The notes beneath the pieces are model-generated. The model was not told the origin of the DNA. It did not search any database and saw nothing but the letters and a program-made list of their open reading frames with translations. From assembly GCF_024606225.1 (NCBI RefSeq), contig NZ_JAGRPU010000005.1, positions 141,653 through 205,652 on the forward strand: a stretch of DNA of 64,000 nt. The letters are read 5' to 3'. The DNA is from Endozoicomonas sp. ISHI1. GTDB lineage: Bacteria; Pseudomonadota; Gammaproteobacteria; Pseudomonadales; Endozoicomonadaceae. This document shows, piece by piece, positions 23,705 to 33,536 of the stretch. Position 1 is the first letter of the stretch. Every line of letters begins with the position of its first letter. The position numbers and the translations under genes were made by a program.

Positions 23705-24178
23705 TTATTCTGCCTTGTAGTGACCGCCCTTACCACCACTTTTCTCAAGCACCCGCACGCCTTCGATGCACATATCCTTATCGACCGCCTTACACATATC
23801 GTAGATCGTCAAGGCAGCCACTGAAGCCGCTGCCAGCGCCTCCATTTCAACACCGGTTTTACCACTCAGACGACAGCATGTCTCGATCCGAATGCGGTTT
23901 TGCTCAGGTTCAAGTTCAAATTCTACGCCAATAAAGCTAAGCATTAGCGGATGACACAGTGGAATCAGGTTGCCACACTGTTTCGCCGCCTGGATGCCAG
24001 CAATGCGGGCAACCGCCAGAACGTCGCCTTTCTTCAGACCATTGTCAGCCACCAGCGCCAGTGTTTCTGCCTTCATCACCACAAAACCTTCTGCCCTGGC
24101 TTCACGCCGGGTGACATTTTTGTCACCCACATCCACCATGCTGGCCTTTCCCTCATCATTGGTATGGGTCAGCGACAT
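23705..24178 (-). CDS. moaC: Cyclic pyranopterin monophosphate synthase MoaC
   Basis: A 157-residue enzyme that forms cPMP from the MoaA product. Visible motifs: [71 protein letters not shown] and the end [16 protein letters not shown] with the catalytic Lys. The start shares one base with the moaB stop. moaA is not in the window. Confidence 0.95.
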   Translation of the reverse strand: MSLTHTNDEGKASMVDVGDKNVTRREARAEGFVVMKAETLALVADNGLKKGDVLAVARIAGIQAAKQCGNLIPLCHPLMLSFIGVEFELEPEQNRIRIETCCRLSGKTGVEMEALAAASVAALTIYDMCKAVDKDMCIEGVRVLEKSGGKGGHYKAE

Positions 24179-24729
24179 CAGCCTTCTACCTTTTTGAGTT
24201 GCTCAACAAAGTTGCAGGGGCGCTGGCGACTGTCCAACTGCTCTCTGATAATACCTTCCCAGCCAGTCTTACAGGCATTGTTAGAACCCGGCATCACAAA
24301 AATGATCGTCCCATTGGCAAAGCCGGCAACGGTTCTCGACTGAATGGTGGAGGTACCCACCTGCTCATAGGAGAGTTGACGGAACAGCTCGCCATAACCG
24401 ACTACTTCCTTGTCAAAGATTGGGAGTAATGCTTCCGGAGTACTGTCACGCCCCGAAAAGCCTGTGCCACCTGTTACCAGAACAGCCTGAACATTGTCCG
24501 AGGCGATCCAGCGGGATACGACTTCACGAATCTTGTAGATGTTGTCTTTGACAATGGCTTTGTCTGCCAGTTTATGTCCTGCGTCGGTCAGATGATCCAC
24601 CAACAGGTGACCGGAGGTGTCTGTTTCCACGGTACGAGTATCAGAAACAGTCAGTACCGCAATGTTCAGGGCTACAAATTCAGTTTCTTGCTTATGAGCC
24701 ATCATGTCTCCTTTGATGTCGTTAGTCAT
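24178..24729 (-). CDS. moaB: Molybdopterin adenylyltransferase MoaB
   Basis: A 183-residue MogA/MoaB-fold protein. [59 protein letters not shown] and [18 protein letters not shown] are the family motifs. It adenylates molybdopterin before metal insertion or substitutes for MogA. Start could also be the internal ATG-ATG pair ([10 protein letters not shown]). It overlaps its neighbours by single bases. Confidence 0.92.
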   Translation of the reverse strand: MTNDIKGDMMAHKQETEFVALNIAVLTVSDTRTVETDTSGHLLVDHLTDAGHKLADKAIVKDNIYKIREVVSRWIASDNVQAVLVTGGTGFSGRDSTPEALLPIFDKEVVGYGELFRQLSYEQVGTSTIQSRTVAGFANGTIIFVMPGSNNACKTGWEGIIREQLDSRQRPCNFVEQLKKVEG

Positions 24730-25310
24730 TACTCAAGCTTTTCCCCGCTCATGGCTGTCAAGGCACGATGCCACTCATCGGGGGTATTGGTGTTCTGGAA
24801 ATGCTCTGCCAATTCGTCAGGAAGCGTGATAGTCACACCCTGCAGACGATCAAAAAGCCGTCCAAGAGAATAGTCTCTGTGATCCTGGCTGCTCAGCGCA
24901 CTATTGACGGCACTTCGAAGCAGGCTGTTGACGGGCAGAATAAGAGGCAGGAAAAAGGTTTCAAACATAACCGCCCTGCCGGACTCTGCTACGGATGATA
25001 CCAGCTTCTTGCAGGCTTCCGGTGGCAATAAAGGCATATCTACCGGAACCACTAAGAGGTTCACACCATCGGGCAGAGCCTCAATAGCTGTATGAATACC
25101 GCCAAGAGGCCCCCTGTCAGGTATTTTATCGACCAGCGCGTTGCTGCCACACTGAGCACCACTGAGCAATACTCTGTCGATACCGGATTCATGCAGCAAA
25201 TTTTGCATATGTTGAAACAGGGGAATGTTCTGCCAGAGCAGGCGAGCCTTGTCCTGCCCCATTCGGGAAGACCTGCCACCAGCCAGCACCAATCCAATTG
25301 TTTGGGTCAT
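24729..25310 (-). CDS. mobA: Molybdenum cofactor guanylyltransferase MobA
   Basis: A 193-residue nucleotidyltransferase adding GMP to Mo-molybdopterin. The GTP-binding start GLVLAGGRSSRMGQDKARL, the DRGPLGGIHTAIEAL loop and the metal site VVPVDMPLLPPE are all present. It is the first gene of the minus-strand moa run. The bis-MGD cofactor serves DMSO-reductase-family enzymes, none of which lies in this window. Confidence 0.93.
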   Translation of the reverse strand: MTQTIGLVLAGGRSSRMGQDKARLLWQNIPLFQHMQNLLHESGIDRVLLSGAQCGSNALVDKIPDRGPLGGIHTAIEALPDGVNLLVVPVDMPLLPPEACKKLVSSVAESGRAVMFETFFLPLILPVNSLLRSAVNSALSSQDHRDYSLGRLFDRLQGVTITLPDELAEHFQNTNTPDEWHRALTAMSGEKLE

Positions 25311-25510
25311 ATTAAGGGCACTCTGACCATAACCGTTTTGCCAAATGAGCGAGGATGGGATTCTACCAGTCTGCCCTGTAGACTTTAAGACTGAGCATTA
25401 CACCAGTCAGGATCAGTAACCGCCAATTATTAGTTATGCTATTTGCTCTTTACCGACCTGACTCCGTGCCGCTAAATATAGAGTTGGATTTCACCTAATC
25501 AGGGACTGAC

Positions 25511-28500
25511 ATGCCGAGCATTCAAGAGCAAGTAGGTCATAATCTGAGACTCATCGACCAGGCCACTGAGGAAGGACGGGCCTGTCGTGTCACTCTGCAC
25601 AATGGCATGCCGGTTGTGGAGACGTCCCCAAAAGAGTTTCTGAAGAAAACCCGGTGGAAATTTACACACCGCAGGAACAAAGTCGCTGAAAAAAAACTCA
25701 GGGACATGGTCATCAATGTCATTGAAGATTCTCACACCAGCCTATCCCTGCGACGACAGATTTTTGATGGTGCCAAAGACCGTCGATACACTTTTTTCTC
25801 AGACAGGGCAGTCAGAGCAATAGTAAAAAACGAAGCTCTGATGTTAAGCCCTGCTCCGATGGGAGAGCCAGTACCCTCCAAACCCTTGCCAAAAAGAAGA
25901 GTCAAGCTGCTGGACGCCATGAAATTCACCGGACCGGCCAGGCAGTTACCCGACAATCCCGGCAGGCACCGATTTGCTGATGCCATGAAAAGCAGCGGCC
26001 CTGCCAAAATCGTTCATAAAAGACCTCGTCCGGAAATGCCTCCCATTCCCTACACCCCTCCGACCATTATTGTGACTCCACCCACTGAAGAAGACGAAAC
26101 ACCGGACTCATTAACAGTGAACACCCCTCCGACCATTATTGTGACTCCGCCCACTGAAGAAGCCGAAACACCGGACTCATTAACAGTGAACACCCCTCCG
26201 ACCATTATTGTGACCCCACCCACTGAAGAAGCCGAAACACCGGACTCATTAACAGTGAACACCCCTCCGACCATTATTGTGACTCCACCCAATGAAGAAG
26301 CCAAAACACCGGACTCATTAACAATTATCGACTTCGAATCAACCCCTCTGGTTGAGCCGACGTCCGATGACGCCTTGATTCCTCCACCTGCCACAGACGC
26401 AGTCCCCTACGAACCCATACCCGTGAAGTTGCCGGAAGGCCCGCCTGATGCCCCGGTCTTCCAGATATACGGACCTCTCAGTCTGGCCTCAAAGGATCAG
26501 ATTGTGCGTCCGATCATTTTTCCAAAAGCCCCCTTACAGATGCTCGAAGAGGCTCGACAAGAGCTGGAGTCAAAGCTGCCTTCGATCAACCTGGCAGACG
26601 CAGATCAGTTTCTCTGGTTGTATTACACCTGCGAGTTTCTCGAACAAATTACAGCCGATAGCTCGGATGAATTGAAAGCGCAGCTGGAGCAGAGCTTTGC
26701 CGCTGCTGGTCTGTCTTCTCATTACAACAAACGGCAAACCGAACAAATGTGGCAGGCTGTTCGAAAGCTGAAAATCGACATGTCGCCCGAAGCGTTCAGC
26801 GAATGCATAGATGAGATGAGTGAAATCAGCACTCCCATGCGTTTCAAACTGACCCAACACCTGGTCAGAGACATTAATGAACTCAGTTTTCGCAAAGTGC
26901 CCCACCCTAACGGTGATCCGGCCATAAGAGTTGATGCTTTTCAGCTGGAGTTTCTTGAGCAGGTCAAAGCTACCGACGAATTAATGGAAGACCTGGGCTT
27001 TGAGATCGATGACCCCGACGAAAGCGACTATCCCCTGGAAGCCAGAGCAAATCTGGTGGATGTCAGGGAGAAGCTTGAGGACGAACTGTTAACTTACAGC
27101 ACAGAACATGAGTCTTTTGCTCAGCTGGTTGACCAACTGAAAGAGGTTGACCCTATTGCAATCAGAGAGAAAGTCAGCGACGGGAAAACACCTACTCAGG
27201 AAGAGTTACAGGCCATTATCGCAGCCAAAAAGCAGAAACTGGAAGTAGCACGGCACCTCGGGAGAAAATGGGGAGACTCCCTCCTGCTGGATGGACGTAA
27301 CTGGCCAGACGACGATGCCAGGCAGACGTTATCGAAACTTTATGATCTTGCCAGTCTTAACAGCCCTGTCATTGATGCCCACCTTAACCAATGGATTCTG
27401 GATAAACATCACGAAGCAGAATACCACCCACAGGTCGTCATCGATGGTTCGGACATTCACGGCCTGCTGGCGGCATTGACACAAGTTGAAGCAGGCGCTG
27501 ATGTCACCCTGTTATTGAGTGTCGAGCCCCTCCATACTCCCACCGGGACACTGCGGTTAGACCCACAATGGATGGAAGCATTACGCTTTTATCTCGGTAG
27601 TGAGTTTGACTCACTGTTTACCCGACTGCCGGCCCATGAACAGCATTCGCCTCAAAACAATTCACCTCAAAACAATGACAAAAACTCAGGACGGCTTGAC
27701 CCGGACGGGTTTGGAGAAATTTCAGCAGACACCCTGCATCAGGCCCTCTGGGCTCAGGTTCTTGATATGGCAAGGCTTGATTCATCACCCCTTCAAATGG
27801 TCTCCAATACCGGGGTTGTCGATATTGAAGCGCCTGATCAGCAAGATGGAAAATACCTTGTTCATCTGGAACATCAGGACGAGCAGAACACCCACAGCAA
27901 CAAAGTCCCTGTTGACCTCCTGATCAATGCCGACGCAGTGCCTAACGCTGCCAGTGCTGGCTATCTGGAAACAGAAAGCGTCGACAATGCATTCCATGAG
28001 GCTGTCAAAGGGGAGCCCTTCAAGCCACCAAAGCGCATAGCGTGTCGATGTGAATTTTCATTACCCCAGTCGCCAACTCTGATCGAACCTCCGGCAAAGA
28101 GTCCTTTCAATGTTACGGTGATCGACCCGTCATTCAGCGACGCTCTGGTCAAACATTTGCGGGCGAGACTGGGTCATGAGGCGCCCGCACTGCCCGGAGT
28201 GAGAAAGAACGTTCTGGCCGGTATCCGGCTCAATCTGATCGAAAGGAAGGGGAAGGAAGGTTTTGAGAACAACCGTCAGTACTTACTTTCAGAGGAATTG
28301 GAAAAGCTCCACCTCGCAATAAAAAATAAACCGTTGCCGTTGAAAACGGTTCACACCGAAAGCCGACAATCCATCCAGATTGATATGGAGCTCCCCCGAC
28401 CACTGTGCCAATTTCTTCAGGCGGCAGAGGCTTCCCTTCAATATCTGGCCACTCCTGAAGAGTCAGGAGCAATACGTCGGGAGATTCTGGCGGCCTGGTT

Positions 28501-28873
28501 TGAAACGGTAGCGGAGCGGATGGAACTGCCCAAACGGGGCATCCGGCCGGAGCACTTGAGACAAGAGTCCCTGTCTACTTTTTCACCGGTAAAGACGGTT
28601 CTATCTCCCGCCGTTGAAACCCTTGAGTCTGATAACAGCATTCTCACTCTCACGGCTATTGGCGCCGCAGCCATCAAAAAGCCATTATATCCCGAAGCTG
28701 GCCAGACCTCGGCCAGAGAACATGTCTTCCACTGTCAGGCGCTCACTGAAAAACTCTCGGAGCACCACACCCCTGAGGGTCATCTGAAGGACCCTGAAAA
28801 CCTGCTGGAAGACACAGAAGATATGGAACAAGAGTACGGTTTTCTGCAAAATTTTGTCCTGAAAGACGATTAA
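25511..28873 (+). CDS. Large protein of unknown function (1120 residues) with Pro-rich repeats
   Basis: An acidic, mostly soluble protein without signal peptide or TM segment. Residues about 1-180 are basic and helical. Residues about 182-273 are four 23-residue Pro/Thr-rich repeats (TPPTIIVTPPTEEAETPDSL). Residues about 300-640 look helical. Around residues 635-665 is VVIDGSDIHGLLAALTQVEAGADVTLLLS, like the first beta-alpha-beta of a Rossmann FAD/NAD fold but lacking the GxGxxG pattern. LINADAVPNAASAGY follows at about residue 810. I do not recognise a family. Size, linker repeats and lack of conserved neighbours suggest a secreted effector, but this is inference. Confidence 0.7.
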   Translation: MPSIQEQVGHNLRLIDQATEEGRACRVTLHNGMPVVETSPKEFLKKTRWKFTHRRNKVAEKKLRDMVINVIEDSHTSLSLRRQIFDGAKDRRYTFFSDRAVRAIVKNEALMLSPAPMGEPVPSKPLPKRRVKLLDAMKFTGPARQLPDNPGRHRFADAMKSSGPAKIVHKRPRPEMPPIPYTPPTIIVTPPTEEDETPDSLTVNTPPTIIVTPPTEEAETPDSLTVNTPPTIIVTPPTEEAETPDSLTVNTPPTIIVTPPNEEAKTPDSLTIIDFESTPLVEPTSDDALIPPPATDAVPYEPIPVKLPEGPPDAPVFQIYGPLSLASKDQIVRPIIFPKAPLQMLEEARQELESKLPSINLADADQFLWLYYTCEFLEQITADSSDELKAQLEQSFAAAGLSSHYNKRQTEQMWQAVRKLKIDMSPEAFSECIDEMSEISTPMRFKLTQHLVRDINELSFRKVPHPNGDPAIRVDAFQLEFLEQVKATDELMEDLGFEIDDPDESDYPLEARANLVDVREKLEDELLTYSTEHESFAQLVDQLKEVDPIAIREKVSDGKTPTQEELQAIIAAKKQKLEVARHLGRKWGDSLLLDGRNWPDDDARQTLSKLYDLASLNSPVIDAHLNQWILDKHHEAEYHPQVVIDGSDIHGLLAALTQVEAGADVTLLLSVEPLHTPTGTLRLDPQWMEALRFYLGSEFDSLFTRLPAHEQHSPQNNSPQNNDKNSGRLDPDGFGEISADTLHQALWAQVLDMARLDSSPLQMVSNTGVVDIEAPDQQDGKYLVHLEHQDEQNTHSNKVPVDLLINADAVPNAASAGYLETESVDNAFHEAVKGEPFKPPKRIACRCEFSLPQSPTLIEPPAKSPFNVTVIDPSFSDALVKHLRARLGHEAPALPGVRKNVLAGIRLNLIERKGKEGFENNRQYLLSEELEKLHLAIKNKPLPLKTVHTESRQSIQIDMELPRPLCQFLQAAEASLQYLATPEESGAIRREILAAWFETVAERMELPKRGIRPEHLRQESLSTFSPVKTVLSPAVETLESDNSILTLTAIGAAAIKKPLYPEAGQTSAREHVFHCQALTEKLSEHHTPEGHLKDPENLLEDTEDMEQEYGFLQNFVLKDD
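26054..26329 (+). repeat. Four tandem 69-bp repeats in the 1120-residue gene
   Basis: Each unit starts ACCCCTCCGACCATTATTGT and encodes the 23-residue Pro-rich linker; copies differ by only a few bases. Unit starts are 26054, 26123, 26192 and 26261. Confidence 0.9.
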
Positions 28874-28954
28874 TCCTGCAAGAACCTCATCCTTTATTAG
28901 ACTTTAGGGTTCCTCTCCTTCGAACACTAATAATTGAATGAGGTTGTATTAATT

Positions 28955-30445
28955 ATGTCCAGTCATCTGGAAAACCCGACTGCACTCAGGCAATGGACCG
29001 CAAGACTGGCTGTTCCCCTGTCGTTCTGCGCACTCCTGCTGGTGATCTCTCTGCCTCTGGAGGGCCTGACCGCTTATGGCCAGATCATGCTGGGCATTCT
29101 GGTCATGGCGGTCATCCTCTGGGTAACTGAAGCCCTGGCTTACCCCATCAGTGCCCTGCTCATTGCGGCACTGGTTACTCTATTGACAGGTGTTGTCCCC
29201 AGCAGTGAAACCGGTACCATTCTGGGTACCAGTAAAGCACTGGGGCTGGCCATGAAAGGCTTTTCATCGCCCAGCATCATCGTTATAGCCGGTGCCCTGA
29301 TCATGGCCGCCGCTATGCAGTCCACTGAGCTGGATAAACGTATAGCTCTGGCAATTCTGTCGCGCATTCGCCCCAGTCACGGCGCCATCATTGCCGGCTG
29401 CCTCCTGGTCGGCGTGGTATTCTCCTTTATGATACCTTCACCCACGGGGCGTACTGCTGTTCAGGTTCCCATTCTGGCAGGAGTGATCGCCACACTGGGT
29501 CTGGACCCTAAAAGCCGTCTGGCGGCGGTACTGATCATGGGGGCCGCCCAGGTCAGTACCATATGGAATGTCGGCGTCATGACGGCGACCGGCCACAATG
29601 TGGCAGGCCTTGAGTTGATGCATGAACACAGTGGCTTCACCATGACCTGGATTCAATGGCTGATCCATGCCGGCCCCTGGTCAGCCCTGATGACCGTCAT
29701 CCTGTATTTCATTTTGAAAGCTGAGGTAAAAGGGCACTCGCTGAAAGATGACATCAGCCGTTGCCTGCACACCTCTTCCGAACCCTGGTCTTTCCAACAG
29801 AAGAAACTGGCTCTGTTTACCGTTCTGCTGATCAGCCTGTGGGTGACAGAAGGTACGCTTCACCACATTACCGTTCCAGCCACCATGTTGTTGATGTCCG
29901 TTTGTCTGCTGTTGCCCGGAACAGGCGTCTTTGAGAGCTGGAAAGATATTGAGAAGCGCATTCCCTGGGGCGTCATCGTCATGTTTGGCGTCAGCATTAG
30001 TCTGGGTCAACAATTGGTCAGTACAGGCGCCGCTGCCTGGCTGGCAGAACGCTGTTTCTCATCCATGGAAATCCACACCATGACGTTGGCCCTGCTGGTG
30101 TTTGCGATGACGTTGTTTACGGTGGTCATGCATTTGGGGTTTGCTTCGGCAATGAGCCTGACCGTGGCATTACTGCCAGTGTTCCTGGCTTTCACCGACA
30201 CCCTGCCAGACACTATGATGCATAACGCCATGGGGCTGGTGCTTCTGCAACTCTTTGCCGTAAGCTTTGGTATGATCCTGCCGGTGAATTCCCCCCAAAA
30301 CATGGTGGCCTATTCTACAGGCACCTTCCAGGCGAAAACATTTGCACGGATCGGCTTGCTGCTGACTCTGGCCTGTCTGCTGACCTTTGTACTCTTCTCC
30401 ATGACCTGGTGGCAGTGGACCGGACTCTTGTCTCCGGCCCAGTAA
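28955..30445 (+). CDS. SLC13/DASS-family sodium:anion symporter
   Basis: A 496-residue inner-membrane protein from the ATG at 28955, with about 12 hydrophobic segments. GILVMAVILWVTEALAYPISALLIA near the N-terminus, IWNVGVMTATGHN in the middle and the C-terminal FASAMSLTVALLPVFLAF plus ILPVNSPQNMVAYSTG match the divalent anion:Na+ symporter family. Members import dicarboxylates, citrate or sulfate; substrate cannot be read here. It is monocistronic. Confidence 0.85.
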   Translation: MSSHLENPTALRQWTARLAVPLSFCALLLVISLPLEGLTAYGQIMLGILVMAVILWVTEALAYPISALLIAALVTLLTGVVPSSETGTILGTSKALGLAMKGFSSPSIIVIAGALIMAAAMQSTELDKRIALAILSRIRPSHGAIIAGCLLVGVVFSFMIPSPTGRTAVQVPILAGVIATLGLDPKSRLAAVLIMGAAQVSTIWNVGVMTATGHNVAGLELMHEHSGFTMTWIQWLIHAGPWSALMTVILYFILKAEVKGHSLKDDISRCLHTSSEPWSFQQKKLALFTVLLISLWVTEGTLHHITVPATMLLMSVCLLLPGTGVFESWKDIEKRIPWGVIVMFGVSISLGQQLVSTGAAAWLAERCFSSMEIHTMTLALLVFAMTLFTVVMHLGFASAMSLTVALLPVFLAFTDTLPDTMMHNAMGLVLLQLFAVSFGMILPVNSPQNMVAYSTGTFQAKTFARIGLLLTLACLLTFVLFSMTWWQWTGLLSPAQ

Positions 30446-30530
30446 ATAAACCAGAGTGTGAAGTCGCCTGTTTCTTTACCTGAAGATTTGCGGTAGGTTT
30501 CACACTCTCATACCACCCGATTTCCAGCCT

Positions 30531-30989
30531 ATGTCCATCCCTGCTCAAGAACCTTTCTGGCGCACCAAAAGCCTGGAGGCCATGACCCGTAATGAATGGG
30601 AGTCTCTTTGTGATGGCTGCGGGCGTTGCTGTCTGAACAAACTCATTGACGACAACACCCAGGAGATTTATACCGTGGCCATCTCCTGCAAATTACTGGA
30701 TCTGCCAACGGGGCGTTGTCAAAACTACAAACATCGCCGCAAGTTTGTGCCCGACTGTATTATGCTCACCCCCAAGACCATGCACGAACACCTCCCATGG
30801 CTGCCCGACAGCTGTGCATACCGGTTATTGCATGAGGGCTATGATCTTCCGGAATGGCACCCTCTGGTCACGGGTGATCCGGATTCAGTGCACAAAGCAG
30901 GTTTTTCGGTCAAAGCAAAACCGATCGTATCCGAAGAAGAGGTGCCAGACCCCTCAGACTGGTTTGATTACATTATTTGTAAAGGATGA
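30531..30989 (+). CDS. YcgN family (UPF0260) cysteine-cluster protein
   Basis: A 152-residue protein with the YcgN start PFWRTKSLEAMTRNEWESLCDGCGRCCLNKL and further cysteines (ISCKLLDLPTGRCQNY, PDCIML, SCAYRLL). The Cys pattern is that of the YkgJ/YcgN Zn- or Fe-S-binding family. The role is unknown. It converges with the crotonase gene at 30997. Confidence 0.9.
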   Translation: MSIPAQEPFWRTKSLEAMTRNEWESLCDGCGRCCLNKLIDDNTQEIYTVAISCKLLDLPTGRCQNYKHRRKFVPDCIMLTPKTMHEHLPWLPDSCAYRLLHEGYDLPEWHPLVTGDPDSVHKAGFSVKAKPIVSEEEVPDPSDWFDYIICKG

Positions 30990-30996
30990 CTGACCA

Positions 30997-31752
30997 TCAG
31001 GCTTTCCCCATAAAGGTGCCCATAATGTCCCGGGCTTCATCCGACTTAAGTCGTTCGGCAAAAAGAGTGCCTTCATCGGTCAGTCTTTTTTCCACATCAC
31101 TGCGGTATGACTGCTTAAGCAGCTGTTTTGTGTACTTCAATGCTTCTTTCGGCTTGGTGGCCAACTCTTCCGCCTTGGCCAGAGCATGTTCAAAAATATG
31201 GTCAGTATCCACCGCTTCGTTAGCAATTCCATAATCCCGGGCTGTTTCTGCATCAAAAAAATCCCCCAGCATCAACAGTTCTGCAGCACGCTGATGACCC
31301 ATCACCTGGGGTAGCAAAAGACTGGAGGCAGCCTCTGGCACCAGGGCCAGATTCACAAACGGCAATCTCAGCTTGGCGTTTTTAGCAATGTAAACCAGAT
31401 CACTGTGTAACAACATGGTGACACCAACACCGACAGCGACACCGCTGACCGCTGCCACCAGAGGCTTTTCCAAAGCAACCAGCTGACGAAGGAAAGTCAT
31501 TACCGGGGAATCAAGACCCACACCTTCTTTCAGAAAGTCACCCAGGTCGTTGCCTGCTGTGAAGGCATCCGTATATCCCTGAATCAGGACGACACGAACA
31601 GCATCATTGTTATCTGCATCGGCCAGCGCCCTCGCCATATCGGCATACATGACACTGGTCAGAGCATTCTTTTTGTCCGGTCTGTTCATGGTCACAACCA
31701 GAACCGGACCCTTTTGCTCAAGCACTACATTATTTTCAGACAAATTCACCAC
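30997..31752 (-). CDS. Enoyl-CoA hydratase/isomerase family protein
   Basis: A 251-residue crotonase-fold enzyme. The CoA-binding AFTAGNDLGDFL and the oxyanion-hole loop VAAVSGVAVGVGVTMLLHSDLVYI are present. The position of catalytic Glu144 of classic hydratases reads LVPEAASSLLLPQ, where Glu is retained as in isomerases (PaaG/YfcX-like). Substrate unknown. Reactions of the family: hydration or double-bond shift of acyl-CoA. Confidence 0.88.
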   Translation of the reverse strand: MVNLSENNVVLEQKGPVLVVTMNRPDKKNALTSVMYADMARALADADNNDAVRVVLIQGYTDAFTAGNDLGDFLKEGVGLDSPVMTFLRQLVALEKPLVAAVSGVAVGVGVTMLLHSDLVYIAKNAKLRLPFVNLALVPEAASSLLLPQVMGHQRAAELLMLGDFFDAETARDYGIANEAVDTDHIFEHALAKAEELATKPKEALKYTKQLLKQSYRSDVEKRLTDEGTLFAERLKSDEARDIMGTFMGKA

Positions 31753-31858
31753 CTTTGAGAGTTGTTTTCTTATTTTACTGAGCCCGCTGGCTCAATTGTG
31801 CGTCAGACAATAGCAGCCATCGGCCAGTGAAACTATAGACTAACTCCATAACCCAACC

Positions 31859-32755
31859 TCAATAGTGATAGGGAAAGCGAGAAAAGTCCTTGGGTCTCTT
31901 ATCCAGGAATGCATCACGACCTTCTCTGGCTTCTTCCGTGCCATAGGCCAGCCGAGTCGCTTCACCAGCAAACAGCTGCTGGCCAACCATACCATCATCA
32001 GTCATGTTCAAGCCAAACTTCATCATACGGACGGCTGTGGGGGATTTCTCGCCAATTATCCCGGCCCATTCCAGCGCCAATGCTTCCAGCTTTGCGTGAG
32101 GCACCACTTTATTGACCATGCCCATTTCAAAGGCTTCCTGAGCGGAGTAATCCAGTCCCAGAAAGAAGATTTCACGGGCCCGCTTTTGTCCAACCATCTT
32201 GGCCAGATAAGCTGAGCCATAACCCGAATCAAAGCTGGCCACATCCAGATCGGTTTGTTTGAAAACAGCGTGCTCTGCAGAAGCCAGTGTCAGGTCGCAG
32301 ACAACATGCAGGCTATGTCCACCTCCTGCAGCCCAGCCGGGCACAACCGCCATCACTACCTTGGGCATAAACCGGATCAGTCGCTGAACCTCGAGAATAT
32401 GCAAACGTCCCAGACGAGCCGGATCGACCTCATCCCGGGGCAAGCCCTCATACTTGTAACCGTCTTTGCCACGAATACGCTGGTCTCCTCCGGAACAGAA
32501 AGCCCAACCCCGATCTTTCGGTGACGGGCCGTTGCCTGTCAGAATCACAACGCCTATATCGCTGGAGATTCTCGCATGCTCAAGCGCCCGGAACAGCTCA
32601 TCCACCGTTTTGGGCCGAAAAGCATTACGACACTCGGGTCGGTTAAAGGCAATTCTCACGGTTCCCTGATGTCTGGCCCGGTGATAAGTGATGTCTTCGA
32701 ATTCAAACCCATCTACTTCCTGCCAATGTTCCGGATTGAAGATTTCAGAAACCAT
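31859..32755 (-). CDS. menB: 1,4-dihydroxy-2-naphthoyl-CoA synthase (MenB) or close homologue
   Basis: A crotonase-fold enzyme of 298 residues from the ATG at 32755, with GGAGG upstream. MenB hallmarks: NRPECRNAFRPKTVDEL, GWAFCSGGDQRIRGKDGY, VVPGWAAGGGHSLHVVCDLTLAS, FKQTDLDVASFDSGYGSAYLA and the C-terminal KRPKDFSRFPYHY. MenB closes the second ring of menaquinone precursors. No other men genes are nearby, so its pathway is inferred from the sequence alone. Confidence 0.88.
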   Translation of the reverse strand: MVSEIFNPEHWQEVDGFEFEDITYHRARHQGTVRIAFNRPECRNAFRPKTVDELFRALEHARISSDIGVVILTGNGPSPKDRGWAFCSGGDQRIRGKDGYKYEGLPRDEVDPARLGRLHILEVQRLIRFMPKVVMAVVPGWAAGGGHSLHVVCDLTLASAEHAVFKQTDLDVASFDSGYGSAYLAKMVGQKRAREIFFLGLDYSAQEAFEMGMVNKVVPHAKLEALALEWAGIIGEKSPTAVRMMKFGLNMTDDGMVGQQLFAGEATRLAYGTEEAREGRDAFLDKRPKDFSRFPYHY

Positions 32756-33070
32756 AAGACCTCCCGAGGCACGTATGCCATAGCAACAAAAGATTTTAGC
32801 GAACAATTGTCGCACAACGGCCAAACAGCGCCAGTACCTGATTCACATAACAACTATTATACAGAAGCCCGCCGGACAGACTGAATCATAGCCCTGTCGA
32901 CGGGTTATGAAAAACCTTCACCATGAGTTGTTTTTTGTAAATCAAAGCAATATCCAAGAGAGCTTTATATAAAAATCAGATATGATCTGCGAATATCTTA
33001 CAACACATAAAAACCTGACCCACCTAAGAGCCTCAGGGTATACAGGAATAATACTCACGGAGTTATAACA
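32756..33070. other. Divergent promoter region between menB and the SCP2-like gene
   Basis: No gene seen in 315 bp. It must carry both promoters; the AT-rich stretch at about 32940-33010 is the likely one. GGAG lies 8 bases before the ATG of the next gene. Confidence 0.45.
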
Positions 33071-33388
33071 ATGGCCACGGTGCAAGAAATCTTTGATGAG
33101 ATGCCCAGACGTTTTGTTGCCGATGCAGCAGTAGGGCAACAACTGATTTTTCAGTTTGATATCACGGACGGAGATACCTATCACGTCGCCATTGATAACG
33201 GCACTTGTCGTGTGGTCAAGGGTACCAGTGATGACTCCAATGTCACCTTAATCACCGACAGTGAATCTTTTGTCGGTATCATGACCGGTGAACTGGACGG
33301 CATGCAGGCCTTCATGGCTGGCAAGGTTCGCACTGAAGGCAATATGATGCTGGCGACCAAACTCAACGACTTTTTTCGCAGCGAATGA
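33071..33388 (+). CDS. SCP2 sterol-binding domain protein
   Basis: A 105-residue single-domain protein of the SCP2/UbiJ-like fold: MPRRFVADAAVGQQLIFQFDITDGDTYHVAIDNGTCRV, then LITDSESFVGIMTGELDGMQAFMAGKVRTEGNMMLATKL. These proteins bind lipids or hydrophobic acyl groups in the cytoplasm. It may act with the crotonase-fold enzymes next to it. Confidence 0.9.
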   Translation: MATVQEIFDEMPRRFVADAAVGQQLIFQFDITDGDTYHVAIDNGTCRVVKGTSDDSNVTLITDSESFVGIMTGELDGMQAFMAGKVRTEGNMMLATKLNDFFRSE

Positions 33389-33536
33389 CCTTTTCCTGAG
33401 TTGACGACCTCCCGGACCTGTTGAATATCAGCAGGTCTTCGTCTCTCTATCGGCCCTACTGTTTGATTGGTATCATAGTACCCAATTTGACGTAAAAACC
33501 TATTTTCAATTCCCTTCCAAGCACGAGTGCAGTTTT

